NCBI RefSeq assembly: GCF_028476545.1
Contig: NW_026733090.1
Span: forward strand, 57,501-121,500
From: Physella acuta
Lineage: Eukaryota; Mollusca; Gastropoda; Physidae
DNA length: 64,000 nucleotides
Direction: 5' to 3'
Position numbers and translations under genes: made by a program. This document shows positions 1 through 10,812 of this stretch, in pieces. The notes under the pieces were generated by a model. It did not search any database, was not told the origin of the DNA, and worked only from the letters and a program-made list of their open reading frames with translations. The stretch's first letter is position 1; the number at the start of each line of letters is the position of its first letter.

Positions 1-157
1 TAACAAAATTAAAACTTATGTTTATTAATCAATAATACTTCTCAAAATTCAGTGTTTTCGTTGTGTTTTTTTGGTAGTGCGTAAATATTAATTTGGAGAA
101 ATGTAAAAATTGGAATGTCAACTTGGTACTTGTACAACTTGAGTTGAATTTTGTTTA

Positions 158-290
158 TATTAAAACCGTAGGAGTGTTGAGTTGTGTGCATATTAACACT
201 GTAGGGGTGTTGTGTTTATACTGTAGGGGTGTTATGTGCATATAAAAACTGTAGGGGTGTTGTGTGTATATTAAAACTGTAGAGGTATTG
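158..290. repeat. Short minisatellite, about 30-bp unit, about 4 copies
   Basis: A unit built on CTGTAGGGGTGTTGTG followed by an AT-rich stretch (TATTAAAA) recurs about four times with small changes. No coding content is seen. The array lies just upstream of the larger 15-bp satellite. Confidence 0.6.
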
Positions 291-361
291 GAGAGAAAGA
301 TGAAAAAAGTGCAATTGGTATAGGGAGGTTTACATACGGGTTAGTAGGGTATTCTACATTG

Positions 362-1780
362 GGATACTGACTTTTGAGAGGCTGACATGAGAGGGGCAGA
401 TTTTTCAGAGGCTGACTTTTGAGAGGCTGACGAGAGAGGCTGACATTGGAGAGGCTGACATTAGAGAGGCTGACATTAGAGAGGCTGACATTAGAGAGGC
501 TGACATGAGAGAGGCTGACATTTGAGAGGCTGCGTTTTTGAGAGCTGACATTTGAGAGGCTGACATGAGAGAGGCTGACATAAGAGAGGCTGACATTAGA
601 GAGGCTGACATTTGAGAGGCTGCGTTTTTGAGAGCTGACATTTGAGAGGCTGACATGAGAGAGGCTGACATTAGAGAGGCTGACATTAGAGAGGCTGACA
701 TAGAGAGGCTGACATTTGAGAGGCTGACATGAGAGAGGCTGACATTAGAGAGGCTGACATGAGAAAGGCTGACATGAGAGAGGCTGACATTTGAGAGGCT
801 GCGTTTTTGAGAGCTGACATTTGAGAGGCTGACATGAGAGAGGCTGACATTAGAGAGGCTGACATTAGAGAGGCTGACATTTGAGAGGCTGCGTTTTTGA
901 GAGCTGACATTTGAGAGGCTGACATGAGAGAGGCTGACATTAGAGAGGCTGACATTAGAGAGGCTGACATAGAGAGGCTGACATTTGAGAGGCTGACATG
1001 AGAGAGGCTGACATTAGAGAGGCTGACATGAGAAAGGCTGACATGAGAGAGGCTGACATTTGAGAGGCTGCGTTTTTGAGAGCTGACATTTGAGAGGCTG
1101 ACATGAGAGAGGCTGACATTAGAGAGGCTGACATTAGAGAGGCTGACATAGAGAAGCTGACATTTGAGAGGCTGACATGAGAGAGGCTGACATTAGAGAG
1201 GCTGACATGAGAAAGGCTGACATGAGAGAGGCTGACATTTGAGAGGCTGCGTTTTTGAGAGCTGACATTTGAGAGGCTGACATGAGAGAGGCTGACATTA
1301 GAGAGGCTGACATTAGAGAGGCTGACATGAGAGAGGCTGACATTAGAGAGGCAGACATTAGAGAGGCTGACATTAGAGAGGCTGACATAGAGAGGCTGAC
1401 ATTTGAGAGGCTGACATGAGAGAGGCTGACATTTGAGAGGCTGCGTTTTTGAGAGCTGACATTTGAGAGGCTGACATGAGAGAGGCTGACATTAGAGAGG
1501 CAGACATTAGAGAGGCTGACATTAGAAAGGCTGACATAGAGAGGCTGAATTTTGAGAGGCTGCGTTTTGGAGAGCTGACATTTGAGAGGCTGACATTAGA
1601 GAGGCAGACATTAGAGAGGCTGACATTTGAGAGGCTGACATGAGAGAGGCTGACATTAGAGAGGCTGACATAGAGAGGCTGACTTTTGAGAGGCTGCCAT
1701 TTGGAGAGCTGACATTTGAGAGGCTGACATTAGATAGGCTGACATTAGGGAGGCTGACATCAGGAAGGCTGACATAGCTG
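362..1780. repeat. 15-bp satellite (GAGAGGCTGACATTA) with higher-order structure
   Basis: The unit GAGAGGCTGACATTA, with variants ending ATG, TTT or TAG, repeats almost without interruption for about 1.4 kb. A variant block containing GCTGCGTTTTTGAGAGCTGACATTT recurs with spacings of 269 bp and 179 bp (for example the GACATAGAG junctions near 694, 963 and 1142), so groups of units have been duplicated together. Because 15 is a multiple of three, the reverse strand stays open in long stretches of repeating MSASL; these are by-products of the repeat rather than genes. Confidence 0.95.
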
Positions 1781-3253
1781 CCTGACGTCTAGAAGAATGA
1801 CTGTGGGGATACTAGACAGGAAGCACAACGTTTGAATCAGTAATTCCTGTCAACACCCTCCAAAATATCTGTCAAGGACCATAACCCTATGGTAATTTGT
1901 CTCTTAATTCTAGCAACTTCCCAAAACCCGTTACTTGCCATAATAAATCCCTCACTAAGTGATTATTGCCGTTAAAGTGCCAGCACGCCTTGATACATAA
2001 ATTAATTCTTAACGTAATTCCAAAACAATTTTCGTCAAAGTTTAGGTAATTTTATAAGAAAATAGGCTTCTAACATTCATTACCAATTCATGCTAACCCA
2101 TGCCTACAACTGATAAATAATTCTCGCCCTTTGTTTTCATCCAATTACCTTACACTTAAACCTTCAAAAAGTGACAGGAACTTATGTGTAAAATGTACAA
2201 CATAAAACGTATTCATATTCCTAGCATAAACTAGGCCTTATGAACACGGGAGTGAGAGGGGGGGGGAGTCATGAATTATTTAGTGAACGTGGACTAATAC
2301 GTTTCTCCACCTTCGGGAATTCCCACGAGCTCCTGTTTCCCAGAATTCTGAATTCTACACCCTAAAACGCGCGTAAAATAAACACGCTTCCAGCTATTCA
2401 CAGTAAAGTAATGTATGCCTTGAGCGAAGAAAGGACAAAACAAATATGTAACCATACACTCTAACAGGCCAGTGTTAGATGTATTTTAATATAATACTCA
2501 TAATATAAAGCCAAAAGTTAACTTCTACCTAAATATTGATTTGAAAATTCAGAAGATGTCGAGAAATAATTTAGTTGTTCAGAAAATGTATTCTTCGTGG
2601 ACTTTTAAAGACAATTGTACCGGTTTTAAAATTAGCAAAGGTTATTAAAGTAGATGCCCCAGTCATTGGCTATTGATTCGTTTCTTTGTAACGCCGGTGT
2701 TAACTTTCAATGATTTCCGCTGAAGATGTAGATCTATATAAATTAAATTATTTACTTCAATCTTATGGTGGACTGGGCAGTTGCGAAACCAGGAAAAATT
2801 CCGATAAGGTGTGAAGATCTGTGTTGTACTCGGCTAATTAGTGCTTTGTTTTTTTTTTAAACATATCTTTGTTTAATTAACCCTTCCTACTTGTTATATT
2901 GTTATTATTGTATATTGCTATTTGTAAAGTGGCCCGTGATTTTGTAAAGCTTCAGTCCTTATGATTGGATGAAGTAAAAAGAAAAGCTCCAACAAAAGTC
3001 GAGAAGGGAGCACTTTAATTTATTTCCCGGGACATTTGAACACAGCCAGTCCACCCCCGGGCGGCATACAATGGTTTACAGTATGAAATAGTTTTATTTC
3101 TTAGTTTCAAAAGCAATATGTGTACATATCATAAAATGAGAAATTATAAAGCACTTGACTGAGATAGCAATTATAAATACCCTGATGCGAGGTAAACAAC
3201 GGGTTAGAGAGTTTGTGTTGTACGTAGTACGCACATTACAAATACGGAGGAGT
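1781..3253. other. Non-coding, AT-rich; no feature recognised
   Basis: No open frame of note, no tRNA-like boxes and no tandem array. A short G run lies near 2259. It could be intron or intergenic DNA. Confidence 0.6.
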
Positions 3254-3398
3254 TGATGACGTACGAGCACAGGATCTATAAATAGAAACAGAAGCGACTA
3301 GGAAAGCCATGAATAGCCAATAAAGACACGACCAAAAGGGATCTAATTTTCGCGCCATTTTTTATCATACAGAGCCGCGGCACGTGCAAGGGGCGGGG
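3254..3398. promoter_or_regulatory. Cluster of promoter-like motifs (TATA, E2F, E-box, GC box)
   Basis: A CRE-like TGACGTAC is near 3255 and a TATA-box-like CTATAAATAG near 3275-3284. An E2F-like TTTTCGCGCC lies at 3347-3356, a GCACGTGC E-box at 3380-3387 and a GGGGCGGGG box at 3390-3398. This local GC-rich cluster stands out in an AT-rich background. No convincing coding exon follows on either strand, so it may be a distal element or chance. The sites are seen; their function is inferred. Confidence 0.2.
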
Positions 3399-3479
3399 AG
3401 AGGCGGGAGGGTGAGTTAGGAGGAGCAGACGACAGGACGGACCCAGGGTGTGAAAATTGTTAATCCACAAAAACTAAAC

Positions 3480-4265
3480 TCAGCCTGTGTAGTTTTTTTT
3501 TTTTTTTTTGTGGTTTTACGTTAGCTCAGTCTCTGATTTACTCGTTCTGACATTGAAAAAAAAAGCCCCGAAAAACAAATTACCCGCAACTGATGCGAAA
3601 TCTGCAGCCTCCACTTCACATTTGCTCTACCCATTTAGAAGCCAAGTTGCCTTGACCAGTTTTTTTTCAGCTTCTTGTTTGTCCGCGATGTTGTGTGGCA
3701 TTAATTTCACCGCGCTGCTCGTCCTCAATCTCTTCACATCGCTCGAGAAAAAAATGCAACATCGGTGTTTATCTGTGGCGCGACTTTTAATTTTCCTGTT
3801 AGCTGGAGGTTTTCACGGAAAAATCTAAAGGCGGTTATTAGTTTTAATTAAAGACATTTCAACAGCAATGAAGCCAATCTGACATAACGAGTAGGCCAAT
3901 CAGACATGTTAATCTTACAGACTTACCGCCTGCCCTGTAGTTTACATGTAATAATTCTCGAGCATGTTCATTTTGTATTTTAAAATTACGATTCACACTC
4001 TCTTGCACCGTATAACCCTATGATTAAATAAAAATGTTTAAACTAAGATCCCTACTCTTTTACGCCTTATTACCCTGTGATAAAATAAAATAAAGTTAAG
4101 GTCAGTTTTTTGACAGTGTCCAGACCTTTATAAACAGTTGCTCAGACAGATACTCAAGTTCCGCTGGCCCAACACCATCAACATCGTATACCTATGAGAA
4201 ACTACTTTTACTCATCTTTTGATCAACTTTTGCCTTGGTATTTTGTTTCCCTTCTTAATCATAAA
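3480..4265. other. Non-coding; poly-T tract at its start
   Basis: An 18-base T run begins near 3491. The open frames here lack any recognisable domain and read like translated simple sequence. Nothing else is supported. Confidence 0.5.
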
Positions 4266-4513
4266 CAGAGTTTTTCCAGGCATCTCTTCGGGGGGTTTCA
4301 GCCCCCCCCCCCCCCCGAATTTTTTTTACCGTCGTCGTCCCCCCCCTCCCCCCCCCCCCCCCCGAACGAAATGAAATTTATATAATTTATATAGAAAATA
4401 TATACTTTTAACAGTGTCCGCCCCCCGAAGAAAAGTCTACCGCCCCCCCCCCCCCCCGAAAATTTCAAGTGCCCCCCCCCCCCATCGGAGAAAAAGGTCT
4501 GGAAGAAACACTG
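4266..4513 (-). mobile_element. G-tract hAT-like MITE, copy 1
   Basis: The terminal inverted repeats read CAGAGTTTTTCCAGGCATCT on the left and, reverse-complemented, CAGTGTTTCTTCCAGACC on the right. The flanking 8-mers are ATCATAAA (4258-4265) and ATTATAAA (4514-4521), 7 of 8 matching. CAG-starting TIRs and 8-bp TSDs are the hAT hallmark. The body is a short AT-rich core (TATATACTTTTAACAGTGTCC side) between long homopolymer C runs. There is no transposase, so it is non-autonomous. It is in reverse orientation relative to the copies at 11661, 58639 and 63646. Confidence 0.85.
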
Positions 4514-4521
4514 ATTATAAA

Positions 4522-5884
4522 CATAAAAAAAGAAACTGATTACCATCTATTTCACATTTTTGTTGACTATAATTTTAAGGTAATTTTATATTTCTTTATA
4601 TTCGGATTTCAAAAATTGCATTGTCGAATCATCATTTAGTAAATCACATAGCAAGTAAATCACCCAACAATTTTGCTAATCAGCAACCACGTGGGTAAGG
4701 TCTACCTAGTTCTAAAATTAGCTTGAGAGAGTTGTCTTGCATGTAAAAAAATTATTTCCCCTTAATTATTTAATGTATAGGAACAAACGTAAGCGACATC
4801 AACCAAACAGCTGGGAAATTATATTGCTAGTCAATGAATGGCTTTGCAATATAAAAAAAAATTGGTAGAAGATAAAAGGCAAAGTTTTATCAGTACAAAG
4901 ATAAAATTAATCACCAGCTGTAGCTAAGTTATAATTATTGTCTTGTCTTTAATTAATTAGTGGCTTATTGGCGGAACTTTATTTGCATTGAGTTTTGTAA
5001 ATGCCTTATATTAAATCGCGATTCTTCCTTTTAGATGTGGAGGTGTTTTTTTGGCTTTCCAATTTTCAACATTTAAAAAAAAAAGAATATTAACACATTA
5101 CAAACATTATTCTTATCGTTTCCGGGATTCAAACTCGACACATTTGGGTCAGTACTCGTGAACTACCGTCCGACGCAAAGGTCCTATATTTAAATACATA
5201 TTTTAAAATAACACGAACGGAAACTAGAAAAATCGATGAAACTCCGGACTAGAACTGTAATTTTCAGGCAAGAAGATCGGAAATACCAAACACAGACATT
5301 GTTTTAATGTCATGAGACACTGAACAACGGATCATCGGGTCGGATTATGTGTAGAACTTGTCCAGATTAATGGGATTAAGTCGAGATTAGCGAGGAAAAA
5401 AGATGTGTTCAATTGCCTTGTCCTGCAACTTCCGGTTCTCTATGTTTAAAATATTACGCAACAATGGAGGAAAAAAATAATTTGAAAATCTAATTAAGAA
5501 AAGTAAAAATTTAATGTAATTGTAAAACTGTGTTCACACAAAGCGTCACCGAAATTATAATAAAAAGGAAATTTAATAAAGAAGATTTAAAAATGCGTTT
5601 GAAGAAAATGTTTTTAATTTGGGATATTTTTCTTTAGCAAATTGTGAGAAATTTAATAATAGAGAATTGTGAGAGGGTTGCGCAGGTGGTGTAAAATTAG
5701 TGAAACTCGGTCAGAAAGGGGAAATTAGTGCCAGAACAAAAAACAAATTAATTTCCGCGAATAATTAAATGTGTTCTCACGTGTGTTAAATGCACAAAAC
5801 AGAATATATTATCATACGGTTATGTGTATGTGTGTATTAATCTGGAAAATGTTATCAAATGTGTTTTGTCGTGAATTTATTCTC
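4522..5884. other. Non-coding AT-rich DNA with one tRNA-like SINE scrap
   Basis: On the minus strand around 5115-5186 a B-box-like GAGTTTGAATCCC is preceded by an A-box-like stretch (GGACGGTAGTTCACGAG), as in a tRNA-derived SINE head. A similar B-box segment (AAATGTGTCGGGTTTAAATT, minus) occurs near 23110. Nothing else is recognised. Confidence 0.35.
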
Positions 5885-6118
5885 ACCTGTGTGACTGTGA
5901 TATCACCTGTATACTGTCCTGAATGTGTTATCACCTTATATTATCACCTGTATACTATCACCTGTATATCATCACCTGTATATTATCACCTCTATATTAT
6001 CCTGAGTGTGATATCACATGTATATTGTCCTGAATGATATATAACCCCTTGCATTGTCTTGAATGTGTTATCACCTGTGTATTGTCCTGACTGTGTTACC
6101 GTACCTGTGTTAAAGTCA
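5885..6118. repeat. Irregular minisatellite (TATCACCTGTATA)
   Basis: TATCACCTGTATA and the variant TGTCCTGAATGTGT alternate about ten times in an irregular array. An open frame runs through part of it, but its composition is explained by the repeat. Confidence 0.7.
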
Positions 6119-6194
6119 CGTGTCTGCACGTGCATCATGTACTCACCCTAATCCTCCTCATGGCCGCCACGATCTCCACCCGACTGCTGGGCCT

Positions 6195-6512
6195 GGGTAC
6201 GTCCAGTGTCCCGATATACTGGGGACAAAATACAACATATTAATCGTCTTGGTTAGAACGTACAGTAAAGATGTACTGGAGAGAAAAAAAACATTTTTAC
6301 TGTCTTAGAACTTAAAGTAAAGATATACTGTCTTATTTTTATTATTGTCTTAGTTAGAACGTAAAGATATACATGGGACAAAAACAACATTTTTATTGTC
6401 TTAGTTACAACGTAAAGATATACTTGGGACAAAATATTTTTAATGTCTTAGTTAGATAAAAAACAACATTTTTATTGTCTTAGATAGAACGTAAAGTAAA
6501 GATATACTGGGT
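6195..6512. repeat. Degenerate tandem repeat, about 65-75-bp unit, 4-5 copies
   Basis: The phrase GTCTTAGTTAGAACGTAAAG, then GATATACTGGGACAAAA and CAACATTTTTATT, recurs four to five times with indels. No gene is seen. Confidence 0.7.
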
Positions 6513-6689
6513 AAAAATATGTGTATAGTCATATGATGTTAGAGTCGTTAAAGTACAATAATGTAAACACTCAGCACATTTAATAAGACGAATGAAATAT
6601 TTGTTGAAAAATGAACGGTTACCAGGTAAAGGAATCATCTGGTAATAAAGAGGCACTATAATCTCTTTGTGTTTTAGTACAGCAACAGT

Positions 6690-6972
6690 TGTCGAGAGAG
6701 AGAGAGAGAGCGAGAGAGAGAGAGAGTGGGGGGAGAGAGGGGGAGAGGGAGAGGGAGAGGTAGGGAGAGAGACAGAGGGAGAGAGGGAGTGAAAGAGAGA
6801 CAGAGAGACAGAGACAGAGAGAAGCAGAGAGAGTGAGAAAAAGAGTGACAGAGAGGGAGGGAAAGAGAGACAGAGGGAGAGAGAGGGAGAGAGAGAGACA
6901 GAAGGTGATAGAGAGTGACAGAGACAGAGAGAGGGAGGAAGAGAGAGAGACATAGGGAGAGAGAGGGAGAGA

Positions 6973-6975
<3 letters not shown>
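6690..6975. repeat. Polypurine (GA-rich) tract, about 285 bp
   Basis: Nearly pure purine sequence of GAGA, GGGAGA and GACAGAGA words runs directly into a (TA)n tract. Such mirror-like polypurine runs can form triplex (H-DNA) structures. The open frames on the minus strand (Ser/Leu-rich) are repeat artefacts. Confidence 0.9.

Positions 6976-7033
<58 letters not shown>
6976..7033. repeat. (TA)n microsatellite
   Basis: Uninterrupted TA dinucleotides directly follow the polypurine tract. Confidence 0.95.
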
Positions 7034-7036
<3 letters not shown>

Positions 7037-7112
7037 TATATAAATGACAGCTTCAAGTTATATCTCATCACCACTCTCTCTATCACTGTATATTAATAAA
7101 TTATGTTTAATC

Positions 7113-7116
<4 letters not shown>

Positions 7117-7201
<85 letters not shown>
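7117..7201. repeat. (TA)n microsatellite
   Basis: TA dinucleotides with a single C interruption near 7185. Confidence 0.95.
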
Positions 7202-7544
7202 GAAGTATGTATTCGTCCGAATATGGAAAACGTTGTATCCAGGATGGAAATCGAACTCTTATTTCACATTTCCAATCAAAGAAAGTGTCTAAGAGTATGC
7301 AAAACTGAGCCATCTAGAGGAGCTGAGTCAGCAAGAAATTAGATGAGACGGTAATGATTGGGTGACGTCAGCTAACGACGAAATGAGATAAGACGCGATA
7401 ATGGCGCGGCGAGGAGAGTTAACCACGAAAACAATTTGAAGCTGCTAACGAGCTGGGGTCAGTAATGATGTCATCGAAATACGTCGTCATGGTAACGTCG
7501 TCATTTCCGACTGAAGGAGGAATTAGGCTGGGAGGTAAATACGG
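7202..7544. other. Non-coding; ATGACG/ACGTC-rich words
   Basis: No gene is recognised. Several TGACGTCA-like or ACGTCGTCA words occur (for example near 7363 and 7480-7505) just before the minisatellite that also contains them. Confidence 0.4.
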
Positions 7545-8030
7545 TTAGTCGTGGATTAGGTGGAGTGTCACGTCAAAAGTGGATACACTTTTCATTAGCT
7601 GGCGTGTGACGTCAAAAGTGGATACACTTTTCATTAGGTGGAGTGTCACGTCAAAAGTGGATACACTTTTCATTAGGTGGTGTGTCTCGTCAAAAGTGGA
7701 TACACTTTTCATTAGGTAAGAGTGTGACGTCAAAAGGTGGATACACTTTTCATTTGGTGGAGTATGACGTCAAAAGGTGGATACACTTTTAATTAGATGG
7801 AGTGTCACGTCAAAAGTGGATACACTTTTCATTAGGTAAGAGTGTGACGTCAAAAGGTGGATACACTTTTCATTTGGTGGAGTATGACGTCAAAAGTGGA
7901 TACACTTTTCATTATGGTGGAGTGTCACGTCAAAAGTGGATACACTTTTCATTAGGTGGAGTGTGAAGTCAAAAGCAGATACACTTTTCATTTTGGTAGA
8001 GTGTCACGTCAAAAGGTGTATATACGAGGC
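7545..8030. repeat. About 40-bp minisatellite with hairpin and CRE-like site in each unit
   Basis: About twelve units of the form TGACGTCAAAAG-TGGATACACTTTTCATTAGGTGGAGTG. Each unit contains the self-complementary AAAAGTG-GATA-CACTTTT (7-bp stem, 4-base loop). Many carry TGACGTCA, the palindromic CREB/ATF site, while others carry the variant TCACGTCA. Unit length varies by a few bases. Reverse-strand open frames here are artefacts of the repeat. Confidence 0.9.
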
Positions 8031-8149
8031 GTGATGTTGGATTGTGATGTCTTAAGTGTATGATTTAGGGACCAGCCTTCAAGGATACCCCAGTTATGAA
8101 AAACGATAAATAAACATTTAAATAATTAACAAAATAAACAAAGTTCTAC

Positions 8150-8298
8150 TACTCATTCAGCTTTTAGTTAGGAATGGAACATTTCTTTCTCATTTCTCTT
8201 AATCCCATTTGGCATATGAAGGGATGGGTGATCTCAAGAACTTATTTGAAGCCGGGTTCGAAGTCTAGCTCTCTACCGCTAGGCCACGCCGTCCCCAC
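8150..8298 (-). repeat. tRNA-derived SINE fragment
   Basis: Read on the minus strand, it starts GGGGACGGCGTGGCCTAGCG (A-box TGGCCTAGCGGTAGAG), followed by a B-box-like GACTTCGAACCC. The head resembles the SINE at 18691 (GGGACGATGTGGC...AGCGGTAGA). The acceptor-stem fold and anticodon arm are incomplete, so this is not a functional tRNA. Confidence 0.55.
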
Positions 8299-9764
8299 TC
8301 TTGTACTGTCTAACATTCGTAAATTGTACATTAAAACAAATTTCTTAAATTAAAATTCCCAACTAGTGCGTTCAATGTAACATGACACAGTCTAAAAATA
8401 TAGAGGAGGACATGAAAGAAGCACATGTGAAACAACTAAGCAAGTCCATTTAATATTTCTTTAAAAGTGGACTGAAAGTATCAGTAGAACAGAACTAAGA
8501 CTATTGTTACTTAAGGAACACTTTCCATTCAGAGGTAGAGCACTGTCTCATGTAACAGTTTAGTTCAGCGTGTTCAATTTAGTTGAGTGTGTTCATTTTA
8601 CCAAAATGGTTCACACAGCTCTGAACTTTTCCTAAATCTGCCAGATCTTCCAAAGTTGGTTTATTTAAATTTCAAACCAAAATTATTGCAGTATCATAAA
8701 TCAAATGTGACAAACTAAAATAGTGCATGTTTTAAGCTGAAGGAATCGACCAAAGAAATGTGAAGAAATTAAGAATCAAGAAAGTGCGAAACTTCATCCC
8801 CCACTTCCCCGTGGTGTGAGAAGTACTTGAGACTCGCTTCCCTTGACTTCATCAGCGAGCCTCCTTGAAGCACTCACGGAATAAACTTTTCAATATTGGC
8901 TCGCCACAATCCAATCCCTAAATGGATGGGGGATACAGGGGCGACAGCATTGATTGGATCTCCACCCCCATCCCAGAGTTCCGTGTCACCCGCCTCACGC
9001 GAGCTGACTACTCAACACTTTTCACACGGATTTTAAAACATCGCTAAACAGATTTTCATTTTTGAAGACGTTTGCAATTCTAGAATTTCATTTGGTTTCG
9101 AACTCAATTTTCATTTGTAACAATGTATAGAATTAGGTATACACACATAAATACTTGTGAGTTTTTGTGTATGTGTGCTTACGTGCGTAGGTGTGCGTTT
9201 GTGTATACATTTATATAATTTCGTAGGTGTGCTTGTGTATGTATTTGTGTATGTGTCTGCTTGTTTGTGTGTGTATTTACATTTATGCTGCTTTACTACG
9301 TCACTTCCCACCAAATCCCCACCCCAAAAACCCGAGGTAAGACTCCATACTTTATCTTTTATACCTTTCAATTCCGCTTCATCCCCACTAACATTCGCTA
9401 TATTCGTCACTCTTCTTGTAATTTCGTTTTGAAATACCACTCTTACCCATCACCAAACTCCACCCTTACCCAGACTCAAATACCAACCTTACCCCTCTTC
9501 AAACACCACCCCCACCCCTCCAATTAAACTACCAGACAGCATCCAATTATCCGGTGTAGTGATTTTTTTATCATCGGTTAAACAACGATACAGAGAATAG
9601 AGGCGCCACCCCCCTGTTGTTCAACTTCATTTAATTAGATTTTACTCATTAAAATTTAATTTGATGGTACTGTACTCTACTCGTTGTAATTTTAATTAAT
9701 TTTTTTTATCTTTATAAACGTTGTCTAGTGGGAGTAATTGTTTTCTCGTAGGTAGGATGATTTA
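8299..9764. other. Non-coding; GT-rich and C-rich patches
   Basis: A TGTGTATGTG-rich patch lies at 9160-9290 and an ACCACCCTTACCC-like patch at 9430-9525. Small open frames across them reflect the biased composition. No gene is recognised. Confidence 0.5.
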
Positions 9765-9850
9765 GTAGCCTCTCCAGTATAATACAGTAGCATATTCAGG
9801 ATAATACAGTAGCATGTCCATTATAATACAGTAGCATATCCAGGATAATA
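9765..9850. repeat. About 26-bp tandem repeat, 3-4 copies
   Basis: CAGTAGCATATCCAGGATAATA and close variants repeat three to four times. Confidence 0.75.
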
Positions 9851-9889
9851 TAGGATATACAGTTTCCATAGCGGATCTGTCGTTACTTT

Positions 9890-10082
9890 ACATATGGGTC
9901 AGGGGTATAAGTAGGTTTAGGGTATGGATAGGTTTATGGTATGGATAAATTAGTGTATGGATAGGTTTAGCGTATGGATAGATTTGGGGAATGGATAGGT
10001 TTATGGTTTGGATAGATTTAAGTTTTGGATAGGTTTGGTGTATGGATAGGTTTAGGGTATGGATAAGTTTAGGTTACGGATA
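9890..10082. repeat. About 17-bp tandem repeat (GGATAGGTTTAGGGTAT)
   Basis: About ten diverged units of GGATAGGTTTAGGGTAT. The unit contains GGTTTAGGG, close to telomere-like TTTAGGG, but the spacing and divergence argue against a telomeric tract. Confidence 0.8.
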
Positions 10083-10704
10083 CTATTCGAAACATTTTAT
10101 TTCAAAAATGAAGTTTGGAGAAGAAAGATAACAGTAGACTAAAGAAGAAGAAAATGTGTCGATAATGACCTAGGCATCGGTAAAAAAAAATATTTAGTAA
10201 TGCATAACAGTAGAGATTAATTTTAATATACCTGCATTGATAATTTGATCCAAATAATAGATCACTACTTTTATAGGTCCCTTGTATTCGCTCACAACAG
10301 ACACAAAAAGCCCAGGGAGCATCAGCCCGTCCCACCCACACCCACCCTTCGGCCAGTATTTTTCCCAAGTTTTCTTTAACTTGCTTTCGCGTCTGTTTTT
10401 TCAATCAAATCTTGCGATCGAAATTTCAGGCACTTCCCAGTTAGCTAGCGCGCTGAAATTTTCAGGGAAGCTTTGTTTCCGATGACAATACAATATTCAA
10501 TTGTTATTATTACTAAATTGATCCATGGAAACATTTTATTGATCATTTTAGACCGCTATATATTTCTACAAAAAAACGTGGGGACTTAACCCAGTAATTG
10601 TAATTTGTTGAAAACAAGGTTCGGTACTCTCCCTCTTTTGGCTTACTGAGTAGTGTTCACGTGGTGTTTGTGTACAAACAACCGGAACAATTGGTGGCCA
10701 GTAT
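10083..10704. other. Non-coding; no feature recognised
   Basis: AT-rich sequence with no domain-bearing frame, no tandem array and no tRNA-like boxes. Confidence 0.5.
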
Positions 10705-10812
10705 GGGGGAGACGATATGGTCGAGTGGTTGGGCACACGATTGCTAACCCACTCGACACGGGTTCAAGGCACGTGTTTTTTACGAGTTGTCTTCGTTTAC
10801 CCCAAAAAAAAA
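10705..10812 (+). repeat. tRNA-derived SINE with poly-A tail
   Basis: A-box-like TGGTCGAGTGG and B-box-like GGGTTCAAGGC are spaced as in a Ser/Leu-type tRNA. They are followed by about 45 bp of unrelated sequence and an 11-base A run at the end. The layout is that of a short SINE inserted on the plus strand. It lacks a closed acceptor stem, so it is not a tRNA gene. Confidence 0.6.

Noticed and set aside
405-1388. MSASL-repeat open frames on the minus strand
   Set aside because: By-product of the 15-bp satellite. The same peptide appears in four successive frames with no promoter or conserved ends.
3508-3828. 106-codon frame next to promoter-like motifs
   Set aside because: It begins in a poly-T tract with no ATG in good context, and the residues show no family resemblance.
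7044-7342. YIYIYIY frames across (TA)n, here and at every other TA tract
   Set aside because: Translated microsatellite; no conserved sequence outside the repeat.
9890-10082. Interstitial telomere-like repeat (TTTAGGG-type words)
   Set aside because: The unit is about 17 bp and diverged; TTTAGGG is only one part of it and does not repeat in tandem.
10705-10812. Functional tRNA gene
   Set aside because: A- and B-box-like words are present, but the acceptor stem does not close and a poly-A tail follows; it is better read as a SINE. The same applies to 8150-8298, 18691-18890, 38650-38760 and 61262-61450.
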